Shown piece after piece: positions 14,917-22,538 of a stretch of DNA of 32,739 nt. The translations under genes were made by a program, and so were the position numbers. The notes beneath the pieces are model-generated. The model was not told the DNA's origin and did not search any database. It worked only from the letters and a program-made list of their open reading frames with translations. Positions within the stretch are counted from its first letter, which is position 1. Each line of letters starts with the position of its first letter. The stretch comes from PVC group bacterium (GTDB lineage Bacteria > Verrucomicrobiota > Kiritimatiellia > UBA8416). The stretch is taken from the NCBI GenBank assembly GCA_003567805.1, contig PWYP01000117.1, positions 1 through 32,739 on the forward strand. Reading direction: 5' to 3'.

Positions 14917-15918
14917 CTAGTACTTTTCCTCCATGAAATTCGTTTCGTCCTCTGCGAGATAATTGCGAGCTGTTTCTATTGTGTCCTGAATCGCACGTTG
15001 GGTAGGTGTCCATGCCGCAAATTTAACGAGATCGGCAGATTCCAGAAATTCTTGTAGGCGTTCCACCACGGCAGGCTTGAATGCCGGACGTTTGGCGGCA
15101 GCTTCCAGAAATTCAGGAGTGGTAAGTTCCGGGGCGCGAATGCCATGTTGCCGCTCGATGTAGGTTCGAATAATACCGGTAATGGCAAAATAAAATTCCT
15201 TGAATTGACCTTTTGCGGGTAGCTCCTTGGCAAGCAGTTGTTCGAGTTCATAGCGCGCTCGTTCTACGGGGGACATGCGCATTACTTCAATTTTACGTTT
15301 CAACTTGCTTGCCAGAAACACACAGCCAAGCAGGATAAGCAGCAAGGCAATAGAGACAAGAACCCATTTCATGATTTCAGCCGGTGTTGGTTGAATATAT
15401 ACGGGTTCTGGAGTGGCTGTCAGACTTGCTACATCCACATCGCCAAGGCGATGAGATGGCGGGCGGATGGCGGGGGTTATAAGATATTGTGTTTCTCCCT
15501 CCACGTCGTTGTTCTGGGTTATGGCAAATAACATGGGTGCAATACGGTAATGGCTGCCAGGAATGGGCGTGAGCCGTAATACGGTTTCGCTGACTTGATA
15601 TCCTGCTTGATCAGTTGCGTCGGGTGGTGACAAGGTTGCTGTTACCTCGAAGCCCTCAAGCGCCATTTCTACATTTGGGAAATCAATATGGAGGCCTGCC
15701 GGGTAGCGTGTGAGGAGTGTCAGAATAGCATCCTGGCGCGGATCCATCATGCCGGGCGATACTGTCAGGGTGACAGAGATCCCGTGCTGCTCCACGGTAT
15801 GAACAATATCAGGTACATCGGTTATGTCCGAGTTTTGGGGACGCTGACTGCATCCGATTGTCAGTAGTGCTGCAGTAAGCAAAATGATAGTATTGTATAA
15901 CCATGTTGTTTTGTGCAT
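14917..15918 (-). CDS. DUF4381-like membrane lipoprotein of the bat operon
   Basis: The 333-residue product begins with a lipoprotein signal: hydrophobic residues 8-22, then LTIGC with Cys23 as the lipidated residue. A periplasmic domain of about 150 residues is followed by a membrane helix at 184-204. A cytoplasmic helical tail contains RARYELEQLLAKEL, KEFYFAITGIIRTYIERQHG and PELTTPEFLEAA. That tail is characteristic of DUF4381-type proteins found between DUF58 and BatA genes. A lipidated N terminus plus an internal membrane helix is unusual, so Cys23 could instead lie in an uncleaved signal. Its function is unknown, and its operon position makes it a likely structural partner of BatA. The start has a GGAT-type ribosome-binding site. 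Confidence 0.75.
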   Translation of the reverse strand: MHKTTWLYNTIILLTAALLTIGCSQRPQNSDITDVPDIVHTVEQHGISVTLTVSPGMMDPRQDAILTLLTRYPAGLHIDFPNVEMALEGFEVTATLSPPDATDQAGYQVSETVLRLTPIPGSHYRIAPMLFAITQNNDVEGETQYLITPAIRPPSHRLGDVDVASLTATPEPVYIQPTPAEIMKWVLVSIALLLILLGCVFLASKLKRKIEVMRMSPVERARYELEQLLAKELPAKGQFKEFYFAITGIIRTYIERQHGIRAPELTTPEFLEAAAKRPAFKPAVVERLQEFLESADLVKFAAWTPTQRAIQDTIETARNYLAEDETNFMEEKY

Positions 15919-15921
15919 GGA

Positions 15922-16812
15922 TTATCCTCTTTTCTGGCGAGCCTGGCGTTGCATGAAGAGACGGCGAACGGCATCGATAACCGAGATGTCCGTTGTGAGT
16001 GGAACGCAATCAATGCGATTTCGGCGGAACATGCGCAGCAGTGAATCTTGCTGTTCGCGCACCTGTCGATTGTGAGTAGCCCGAAACTGCGGATTGGATG
16101 TATCTGCCAGATACAGTTCACCGGTCTCGGCATCTTCCAGCTCCAGCAACCCTACATCGGGGAGGTTGTCTTCATGGGGATCACTGATGGGGCAGCAAAT
16201 CAAATCGTGCCGACGAGCTGCTATGCGGAGAACATCTTCAAAGCCTGTATCAATAAAATCCGATACCAGAAACACGACGGCTCTGCGTTTTTGCACTTGG
16301 GCAAGAAAATCGAGAACGCAGCGAATGTTCGTGCCTTCGCGTGTTTCCTCGGCTGCCAGCACTTCGCGTACGATTCGTAGTACGGCTTTGCGTCCTTTAC
16401 GAGGCGGGATGTACGTGCGAATGCGGTCGCTAAAGAGCATGAGTCCAACATTATCCTGGTTTTTTACGGCAGACAAAGCCAGTAAGCAGGCCAGTTCGGC
16501 TGCGGTTTCCGCCTTGCTGCGCTGGGTTGATCCGAATACCTGTGAGCCAGAAACATCTACCGCAAAGAGAATGGTCAGTTCCCGTTCTTCGGCAAACCGT
16601 TTGATGTACGGATGCCCCATGCGCGCGGTTACGTTCCAATCTATCGAGCGTACATCATCACCGTAGGTATAGGCGCGGACTTCATCGAATTCGATTCCCT
16701 GTCCTTTAAAAGCAGAATGGTACGCCCCCGTTAAACGGTTATCGACCAGACGGCTGGTGATAATCCGCAGTCGGGCAACTTGGCGCATGAGTTCTTTTGT
16801 GTCGAGCGGCAT
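15922..16812 (-). CDS. DUF58 family VWA-like protein
   Basis: The 296-residue product shows the DUF58 signature: GQGIEFDEVRAYTYGDDV followed by RSIDWNVTARM (about 38-65). A VWA-like fold follows with DVSGSQ at 86-91, AELACLLALSAVKNQDNVGL, and VFLVSDFIDTG. No membrane segment is visible, so it is probably cytoplasmic. It lies between MoxR and the lipoprotein gene, 24 bases after moxR. DUF58 proteins are near-constant partners of MoxR ATPases and are believed to link the ATPase to the Bat membrane complex. The start has GGAG 5 bases upstream. Confidence 0.9.
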   Translation of the reverse strand: MPLDTKELMRQVARLRIITSRLVDNRLTGAYHSAFKGQGIEFDEVRAYTYGDDVRSIDWNVTARMGHPYIKRFAEERELTILFAVDVSGSQVFGSTQRSKAETAAELACLLALSAVKNQDNVGLMLFSDRIRTYIPPRKGRKAVLRIVREVLAAEETREGTNIRCVLDFLAQVQKRRAVVFLVSDFIDTGFEDVLRIAARRHDLICCPISDPHEDNLPDVGLLELEDAETGELYLADTSNPQFRATHNRQVREQQDSLLRMFRRNRIDCVPLTTDISVIDAVRRLFMQRQARQKRG

Positions 16813-16836
16813 AAGATCTCCACAAAAAGATGAGAT

Positions 16837-17823
16837 TTAGGGAACGGGGATTTCGCCGAGAATATGCGTGATGATACTGTCGCTGGTGCATTCTTCGGCT
16901 TCAGCTTCGTATGTCAGTATGACACGATGGCGCAGTACGTCCGGGGCCATTTCTTTTACATCTTGCGGGGTGACGTAGGCTCTTCCGCAGAGCATGGCCC
17001 GCGCACGTGCCGCCAGCTGGAGGAAGATGCCAGCCCGGGGTGAAGCGCCATACGATATCTGATGATCGATCGGGATCCCGAATTGCGATGGTTTGCGTGT
17101 AGCTAAGACGATGTCGAGAATGTAATCGGTAACTTTTTCATCGCAGTAAATGCGTGGTACGAGTTCACGGCAAGCTGCGATTTGTTCTGCCGTCATGACG
17201 GAATCAATGTTTTCGACGGCTTTGCCGTCGAACCGATGCATGATTTCGCGTTCTTCTTCCTTGGTGGGATAGCTCACTTTGCACATCAGCATAAAGCGGT
17301 CTATTTGCGCTTCGGGCAAAGGGTAGGTGCCTTCCTGTTCGATGGGGTTCTGGGTCGCCAAGACCAGAAAAGGTGAGGGGAGTTTGTAGGTGGTGTCCCC
17401 GATCGTGACCTGACGTTCCTGCATCGCCTCGAGAAGAGCAGATTGGACTTTAGCAGGTGCCCGGTTGATTTCGTCGGCCAGCAGGATGTTGGTGAAAACA
17501 GGCCCCTGTCGGGGAAGAAACTCGGATTTTGCGGGGTCATAGATCATGGTGCCAACGATGTCGGCAGGAAGTAAGTCTGGAGTAAAAGAAATCCGCTGGA
17601 AGGGTAAGCCGAGAGCATCGCCCAGGGATTTAACGGCCGTCGTTTTCGCCAATCCGGGGACCCCTTCGATGAGGATATGTCCATCACTGATCATGGCAAT
17701 TAATAGAGAGTCGAGTAGGTGTTGTTGTCCAACGAGAACCTTGCGTACTTCTTGGCGCAAGTTTTCGATGGTAGAAGCCATTTGGGTTATTTCTTTTTCC
17801 CGTTTTTCCATGTCTGGTTGCAT
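16837..17823 (-). CDS. moxR: MoxR family AAA+ ATPase
   Basis: The 328-residue product has a Walker A motif GVPGLAKT at 54-61, Walker B LLADE at 114-118 followed by INRAP, sensor 1 ATQNP at 156-160 and the GTYPLPEAQIDRF block. The C-terminal lid has SYGASPRAGI. This is the MoxR branch of AAA+ chaperone-like ATPases, which mature or regulate partner VWA-domain proteins. The ATG at 17823 has AAGGAG 6 bases upstream. The frame stays open 36 codons further up without any family resemblance. It is the first gene of the seven-gene moxR-bat operon and follows a promoter-like segment with a perfect dyad. Confidence 0.93.
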   Translation of the reverse strand: MQPDMEKREKEITQMASTIENLRQEVRKVLVGQQHLLDSLLIAMISDGHILIEGVPGLAKTTAVKSLGDALGLPFQRISFTPDLLPADIVGTMIYDPAKSEFLPRQGPVFTNILLADEINRAPAKVQSALLEAMQERQVTIGDTTYKLPSPFLVLATQNPIEQEGTYPLPEAQIDRFMLMCKVSYPTKEEEREIMHRFDGKAVENIDSVMTAEQIAACRELVPRIYCDEKVTDYILDIVLATRKPSQFGIPIDHQISYGASPRAGIFLQLAARARAMLCGRAYVTPQDVKEMAPDVLRHRVILTYEAEAEECTSDSIITHILGEIPVP

Positions 17824-17929
17824 ATCAAGCTCCTTGTTTTTTGATTGTAAAGTCACTGCATAGCTTTGTGCATGAAGGTAGCATTGTTTTTTTCGCTCCA
17901 TACCGTGCCAGCTATGCCCATACACGTAC

Positions 17930-17957
17930 AATATACGCGCGATTGGTCGCGTATATT
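17930..17957. promoter_or_regulatory. Perfect dyad upstream of moxR (putative operator)
   Basis: AATATACGCG (17930-17939) and its exact reverse complement CGCGTATATT (17948-17957) flank an 8-base spacer. The dyad has no T-run on either side, which argues against a terminator. Its arm overlaps the proposed -10 box of the moxR promoter, so it may be a binding site for a dimeric regulator. It lies between the end of parB and the start of moxR. Confidence 0.6.
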
Positions 17958-17981
17958 AGTGCGTTATAGTGTCGGATGCAA
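17953..17981 (-). promoter_or_regulatory. Putative sigma-70-type promoter of the moxR-bat operon
   Basis: Read on the minus strand, TTGCAT (17976-17981) and TAATAT (17953-17958) are separated by 17 bases. They resemble the -35 and -10 consensus, with four of six and five of six matches. The start codon of moxR is about 130 bases downstream, leaving a leader that contains most of the dyad. Confidence 0.4.
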
Positions 17982-18000
17982 GAGGGCTGTGGTGCCGCGT

Positions 18001-18939
18001 TTAATCTTCGGCGAGGTCGATCCCCATAACGGAGAGAACGCGCTCTAAATCATCGTTGGAAAAGAAATCAATTTCAATGGAACCTTTGCTTTTTTTGCCA
18101 TTGGCAAAGGTTTTGCAAGGCGCCAGACGCACGCTTGTGCTGAAATGTTGATGTAGTTTTTCGGTTAGATCTCGTAAAAAGTCTTTGGGGAGATCGGGTT
18201 TGGTTGCACGCGGTTTGGTGGGCATGCTGGATGTCCGTTTTACAATCTTCTCGGTGGACCTTACGGACAGGTCCTCGGAGACAATCCTTCGTGCGAGGAT
18301 GATCTGTTCTTGCGGAATGGAAAGCCCAAGTAGCGCTTTGGCGTGGCCGGTGGAAAGATGTTGTTCTTTCAGCATCGTGCGAACTTCATCCGGTAATGTG
18401 AGTAGTCGCAGGGCATTGGCTACGGCCGTTCGCGAACGACTTACGCGTTTGGCAATCTGTTCCTGTGTCAGTTTGAATTCGGCAGCCAATTCGCGATAGC
18501 CTTCGGCTTCTTCCACGGGGTTGAGATCTTCGCGTTGCAAGTTTTCAATAATGGCAATTTCAAGGCTCTGCAAATCTGTGGCTTCTACAAGATTTACAGG
18601 TACAATTTTCAATCCTGCCAAGCCTGCCGCGCGGAGCCTGCGTTCTCCCGCAATGAGTTCATATTTCTCGTCGGTTCTAGCGCGCACCATCAAGGGTTGC
18701 AAAATGCCATGCTCACGGATGCTATCTGCTAACTCTGACAGCGCTTCTTCTCGGAAGGTCTGGCGGGGTTGCCGCGGGTTACGCACGATTTGATCAATGG
18801 GTAGATCGGTAACACGCCCATCATGCGTTTCTCGCGGAGATGCGTCAGCAGGCTGCATGTTTTTTTCTGATTCCGGGGGCGTCTGGCGATCCGAAATTAA
18901 TGATCCAAGTCCACGTCCGAGTCCTTTGCGTGCTGCCAT
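18001..18939 (-). CDS. parB: ParB chromosome-partition protein
   Basis: The 312-residue product is a typical chromosomal ParB. It has an N-terminal KGLGRGLGSLI (5-15), the ParA-activating segment; an N-terminal CTP-binding domain with NPRQPR and GERRLRAA (98-105); and ENLQREDLNPVEEAEGY. A helix-turn-helix lies at about 157-180 (TQEQIAKRVSRSRTAVANAL), and a C-terminal dimerisation domain follows. ParB binds parS sites and spreads as a CTP-dependent clamp to organise the origin region. The ATG at 18939 is chosen from the conserved start, with AAGG upstream. It lies 4 bases after the zinc-ribbon bactofilin gene. No parA gene or obvious parS site is in the window, although the ParA-contact motif is intact. 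Confidence 0.93.
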   Translation of the reverse strand: MAARKGLGRGLGSLISDRQTPPESEKNMQPADASPRETHDGRVTDLPIDQIVRNPRQPRQTFREEALSELADSIREHGILQPLMVRARTDEKYELIAGERRLRAAGLAGLKIVPVNLVEATDLQSLEIAIIENLQREDLNPVEEAEGYRELAAEFKLTQEQIAKRVSRSRTAVANALRLLTLPDEVRTMLKEQHLSTGHAKALLGLSIPQEQIILARRIVSEDLSVRSTEKIVKRTSSMPTKPRATKPDLPKDFLRDLTEKLHQHFSTSVRLAPCKTFANGKKSKGSIEIDFFSNDDLERVLSVMGIDLAED

Positions 18940-18943
18940 TCGA

Positions 18944-19699
18944 TTATCCTTTTGCTTGATCTTTTGTGGTGTTGCTGTGCGGGGTCTCTGGCTTGATGTA
19001 TAGTTCTGCCCGTAATGCAGCACCTTCTTCTACGATTAAACTTGGTGATTGGATTTTGCCGTGAAAGGCTGCCGCATTATGTATTTGCACGCATTCACGT
19101 GCTCGAACCGTAGCTCGCAGCGTTCCCATCAGTTGTAAGGATTTGCAGTACAACTCGGTTTCCAGCGTTACATTCTGATGGGCGGGTATCACGACATCAA
19201 CGGCGTCCAGTTGGGCACTATCAACACCAGCGCCGGTTTCCAGTTCTACTCGTAAGCCAGGATGTAGCTGTGTTTTTTTACATTCTCCGGCGATTCGAAT
19301 TACAGATGCTGTTATGGTGGAATCTGTTACGCTGGCGCCACTGTGGATCGTTACCGTTCCGACGGTTTGAATGGTGCCGGAGTAGGGACCGCAGATCGTT
19401 TTGTCGCCGGAATGCAGTTGTTCTTTACATTTGGGACACAGTAAACGTTCAAGACTGCCGGTGACTTTGAAGTGGTAACCGCATGCGTAGCAATGAATCT
19501 CGTGTTTGGTGGGCAGAGCGGTATGACCAAAACCATGCGGTTTGTTACCGGCTGATGCTGCGGGCTCCGCAGGTGGCGGCGGGGTGCCCTTTTCTGGCGC
19601 ATCGGTATGGTCCCGTTCCTGCTGTCTGCCACTACTGCGGCGGACAGATTGAACAGCCATATAGCCGTCGATCATACCGTTTTTATCGGCGCGCGCCAT
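18944..19699 (-). CDS. Bactofilin-like protein with N-terminal zinc ribbon
   Basis: The 251-residue product has a Pro/Ala-rich disordered N terminus (about 1-65). A four-cysteine zinc ribbon follows, with CYAC at 70-73 and CPKC at 88-91. A beta-helical bactofilin-like (polymer-forming cytoskeletal) domain extends from about 105 to 235, with short strand repeats such as TVGTVTIHSGASV, SVIRIAGECKK and GTLRATVRARECVQI. Bactofilins polymerise without nucleotide and act as scaffolds at the membrane or chromosome. The zinc ribbon is an addition that could bind protein or nucleic acid. It sits between a standard short bactofilin (37-base gap) and parB (4-base gap), so a role in placing the chromosome partition machinery is a reasonable inference. 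Confidence 0.72.
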   Translation of the reverse strand: MARADKNGMIDGYMAVQSVRRSSGRQQERDHTDAPEKGTPPPPAEPAASAGNKPHGFGHTALPTKHEIHCYACGYHFKVTGSLERLLCPKCKEQLHSGDKTICGPYSGTIQTVGTVTIHSGASVTDSTITASVIRIAGECKKTQLHPGLRVELETGAGVDSAQLDAVDVVIPAHQNVTLETELYCKSLQLMGTLRATVRARECVQIHNAAAFHGKIQSPSLIVEEGAALRAELYIKPETPHSNTTKDQAKG

Positions 19700-19736
19700 A
19701 CTCTTTCCCTCGAATCGCTGCTACCTGATGATGTGT

Positions 19737-20156
19737 TCAGCGCCGAAAGAGGCCTTTGGTGTCGCCACTGTCTTTGGCTGGCGGAATATCCGCTTCCGGT
19801 GCCTTGGCGTCTGATGGTTTGGCACCGGTTGCACCGCTGGGGTTTACCTCAACCTTGCCAATAAAGGTTACACCGTCTTCAACCGTTAATCTTTTGGCGC
19901 GGATGTCACCATGCAAGCGAGCCGTTGCTTTTAGATCGATTTTGTCGCGAGCTGAGATGTTGCCATTCAAAGCTCCGGATAAAGCGATGCTTTCCGTTTG
20001 TACGTTGCCTTTGAGGTTGCACTCGCGTCCTATGCTTGCGAGCCCCCCACAGGTGAGATCTCCATTCAGTTTGCCATTAAGCTGAATATCTGATCCACAT
20101 TTTACATTGCCGGTGATTTCGACATCCGGCCCGATTACTGACTGAGTCTGATCCAT
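19737..20156 (-). CDS. Bactofilin
   Basis: The 139-residue product is a compact bactofilin. A short N-terminal tail (MDQTQSVIGPDVEITG) leads into repeats with the spacing of a right-handed beta-helix (GSDIQLNGKLNGDLTCGG, then ESIALSGALNGNIS and ATARLHGDIRAKRLTVEDG). A Pro/Ala/Asp-rich C-terminal tail ends in FRR. ATG at 20156 has a strong AGGAGGA site. The longer frame upstream overlaps the end of argC and lacks resemblance. Bactofilins form nucleotide-independent filaments that scaffold cell-wall enzymes or ParAB systems. The order bactofilin, zinc-ribbon bactofilin, parB recalls myxobacterial bactofilins that hold the ParABS machinery; that comparison is by analogy. Confidence 0.88.
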   Translation of the reverse strand: MDQTQSVIGPDVEITGNVKCGSDIQLNGKLNGDLTCGGLASIGRECNLKGNVQTESIALSGALNGNISARDKIDLKATARLHGDIRAKRLTVEDGVTFIGKVEVNPSGATGAKPSDAKAPEADIPPAKDSGDTKGLFRR

Positions 20157-20203
20157 GTTGTCCTCCTCTTGTTGATTTCTGTTTATGATTCGATTTCGTG
20201 TTT

Positions 20204-21259
20204 TCAGGGATACATGCCGGTTCCTGCGAGGCCGGTGGTCTCGGGGAAACCGCAAAGCAGATTCATGTTTTGTATGGCTGAACCTGCTTGGCCTTTCATT
20301 AGGTTGTCAATGTAGGATACCACGCGCAGTCGATTGCAACGGTTATCCACACTGACGACGAGATTGCAATGGTTCGTTCCGCGAACGTACGCTGTGCCCG
20401 CCATGGCATCCGATGACAGTACACGCACAAAAGGGGAGTCGGCATAATAGGCTTGATATAGCGCAGAAATCTCCTGCTCCCGCAAGGTTTCGATACCATC
20501 AGCATACAAACATGACATAATGCCGCGGCATAACGGTACCGCTTGTGCTGTAAATGTGATTTGGAGATCTTCGGTATCTCCGAGGATGCCCAGTTCGCGT
20601 TCGATTTCGCAGACATGTTGATGGCCAGAAAGACGGTAGGCGTTCATGTTTTCATGGCGTGAGGAAAAATGAAAAGAGGCATTGAGCTTTTTGCCAGCGC
20701 CCGAAACACCTGTCTTGCAGTCGCAAATGATGCTGTTTGCCTTGATGATCTTATGGTGCATGGCAGGAGCCAATCCGAGGATACAACTTACGGCGAAACA
20801 GCCTGGATTTCCCACGAGACGTGTTTTGGGAGAGAGCTCCTTGCGATGGAGCTCGGTAAGTCCATAGATTGCTTCGGAAAGGAGTTGTGGTGCCACATGT
20901 TCTGTTGGCAGTCCGATTCTTCCGGCATAATCAGCATAGGCTTGTGCCGTGTTGAAGCGAAAGTCACCACTGAAATCAATGATCTTCGATTCCGATTGCC
21001 ATTCGGTTGGTGCCAATTGCATGCCGACACGATCGGGGGTGGAGAAAAAGGTGATATCAGCAGGGTCGGTGGCGGAATCTGACGATAAAATAGGCAAGTC
21101 ACAATAGCCTGCTAGGTGTGGATAGAGTTCACTAATGGGTTTGCCGATGTTTTCGGTGGCAACCAAAGCCTGAATTTCGGCTTCGGGATGTCGCAAAAGC
21201 AACTCGATGAGTCCAATCCCGCCGTATCCCGTTGCCCCAATGATCTTTACTTTGATCAT
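20204..21259 (-). CDS. argC: N-acetyl-gamma-glutamyl-phosphate reductase
   Basis: The 351-residue product carries out the third step of arginine synthesis, the NADPH-dependent reduction of N-acetylglutamyl phosphate to the semialdehyde. It shows the Rossmann motif GATGYGGI at 8-15, IIDFSGDFR near 93-101, the active-site Cys154 in GNPGCF, CKTGVSGAGKK, and the catalytic His region SGHQHVCEIE (211-220). Length is normal for the family. The start has GGAGAG 9 bases upstream. No other arg gene is in the window. It is 47 bases ahead of the bactofilin gene on the same strand, so they may share a transcript. Confidence 0.93.
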   Translation of the reverse strand: MIKVKIIGATGYGGIGLIELLLRHPEAEIQALVATENIGKPISELYPHLAGYCDLPILSSDSATDPADITFFSTPDRVGMQLAPTEWQSESKIIDFSGDFRFNTAQAYADYAGRIGLPTEHVAPQLLSEAIYGLTELHRKELSPKTRLVGNPGCFAVSCILGLAPAMHHKIIKANSIICDCKTGVSGAGKKLNASFHFSSRHENMNAYRLSGHQHVCEIERELGILGDTEDLQITFTAQAVPLCRGIMSCLYADGIETLREQEISALYQAYYADSPFVRVLSSDAMAGTAYVRGTNHCNLVVSVDNRCNRLRVVSYIDNLMKGQAGSAIQNMNLLCGFPETTGLAGTGMYP

Positions 21260-21405
21260 GCCCCCAACTCTCCTGTCTTTACATTTACTACTTCAGCTGC
21301 CGGAGGGCAATTTGAGCATATCAGGGCTGGAAATTCAATCCCAGATACGCGATCAGAGGAGTAGATGTCAATTAGCGGTTTTGGGAGCACAAGATCTATA
21401 ATAAT

Positions 21406-21696
21406 CTACGAGAGCAGGGTGGTGATGATTTCGTGACGTTCCTCGGTAATAGAACCCTTGTGCTCAGGTTTGCCGGCACGGCTGTACCAATAGCGTGCGT
21501 TCGAAAGGTCGCCCTCCTCACGGTGCAGATTGGCGTGGATCCAGGCGTCAACCGATGTCGTACCTTTCTGGCAAACTTGGTGGGCGAGGTCCCAGTTTTT
21601 CCTTTCAGCATACCAGAGTGCCAGAAGCTGATTGGACCAATCCTTGTCTGGGCCGGTGTTTTGCTCTACATGAAGTAGAAACTGCTCAAGTGTCAT
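21406..21696 (-). CDS. Small conserved helical protein (unknown function)
   Basis: The 96-residue product has GPDKDWSNQLLALWYAERKN, then DLAHQVCQ, WIHANLHREEGDLSNARYWY and SRAGKPEHKGSI. This arrangement of Trp/Tyr-rich helices with LHREEGD is a small conserved family that I recognise from many proteobacteria, without a known role. The helix pairs resemble a short TPR or Sel1-like fold. GAGGAA precedes the ATG by 6-7 bases. It follows the glutaminyl-cyclase-like gene by 29 bases and is probably co-transcribed with it. About 146 bases without a gene separate it from argC. Confidence 0.75.
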   Translation of the reverse strand: MTLEQFLLHVEQNTGPDKDWSNQLLALWYAERKNWDLAHQVCQKGTTSVDAWIHANLHREEGDLSNARYWYSRAGKPEHKGSITEERHEIITTLLS

Positions 21697-21725
21697 GTGA
21701 ATTTCCTCGTTCGAGTATTATATGT

Positions 21726-22496
21726 TTATTCTGTAGCTGGCCATTGTATCTGATAGAGCTTCGACCATTTTTTACCTGTGACCCAAATGGAACGATCCGC
21801 AGGGTCGTAGGCTATGCCATTAAAGACATCTTGCCGGGGGTTATCATCGCCGGGCAGTGGAAGATGATCAAACGACAAATACCCTATAATACTTCCAGAA
21901 GTGGGGTCGATGCGTGCAATTTGCTGGGTCATGAAGATGTTGGCCCAGATCTCGCCTTCGATCCATTCCAGTTCATTCAATTTGTTTACGGCACCATTGT
22001 GATCCGTTACATGAATCGTGCGAACAATTTCGAAGTTCTCCGGGTTCCGTATAAAAATACGGTTGGAACCATCCGTCATGTAAAGCCATTGTTCGCAATT
22101 GGTCAGGCCCCAGCCTTCGCCTTCGTAGCGGAAGTGGCCTACGACCTCGAATGTCTCACGATCATAGACGAGACAAAGTCCTTCACGCCAGGTTAGCTGA
22201 AAGAGTTTGCCATCGAAGAGCGCCAAGCCTTCCCCAAACAAGTTGGCTGGTAGGGGGACGCGTCGTATGACTTTGCCCGTAGCACGATGAACCTCTCGAA
22301 GATCGGAATGTTCATAGCGTCCGGTGCTTTCTAGCCAGACGTCGCCATCAATCAGCAGCCCTTGCGTGAATGCGGATGTATCGTGCGGTACACTTTGCAG
22401 AATGCCGGGTTGGATGGTGGGGGGCGCGCTGTCGGTGACACGCTGTTGACACGCAACAACCAGTACAAAAAGAGAGAGGAATGTCATTTTTATCAT
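21726..22496 (-). CDS. Glutaminyl-peptide cyclotransferase-like lipoprotein
   Basis: The 256-residue product has a lipoprotein signal (hydrophobic stretch, then LVVAC with Cys16). A beta-propeller of the plant/bacterial glutamine cyclotransferase family follows: HDTSAFTQGLLIDGDVWLES, NLFGEGLALFDGKLFQLTW, EGEGWGLTNCEQWLYMTDG, LNELEWIEGEIWANIF and DVFNGIAYDPADRSIWVTGKKW. This family forms pyroglutamate at peptide N termini, which protects them from proteolysis; activity here is inferred from the motifs. I chose the ATG at 22496 because AGAGGA is 6 bases upstream. The ATG at 22502 is too close to that site. It lies 42 bases after pntB. Confidence 0.88.
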   Translation of the reverse strand: MIKMTFLSLFVLVVACQQRVTDSAPPTIQPGILQSVPHDTSAFTQGLLIDGDVWLESTGRYEHSDLREVHRATGKVIRRVPLPANLFGEGLALFDGKLFQLTWREGLCLVYDRETFEVVGHFRYEGEGWGLTNCEQWLYMTDGSNRIFIRNPENFEIVRTIHVTDHNGAVNKLNELEWIEGEIWANIFMTQQIARIDPTSGSIIGYLSFDHLPLPGDDNPRQDVFNGIAYDPADRSIWVTGKKWSKLYQIQWPATE

Positions 22497-22538
22497 GCGC
22501 ATTCCTCTCTGTGAAAATGTGATGGGTTTGGTTGCCGT

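Noticed and set aside
17930..17957. The dyad upstream of moxR as the parB terminator
   Set aside because: No run of T follows on either strand, and the stem lies more than 40 bases after the parB stop, overlapping a promoter-like sequence.
19090..19110. TTCACGTG near the zinc-ribbon bactofilin as a parS site for ParB
   Set aside because: Only the central part matches the parS consensus TGTTTCACGTGAAACA; the flanks do not match and it is inside a coding gene.
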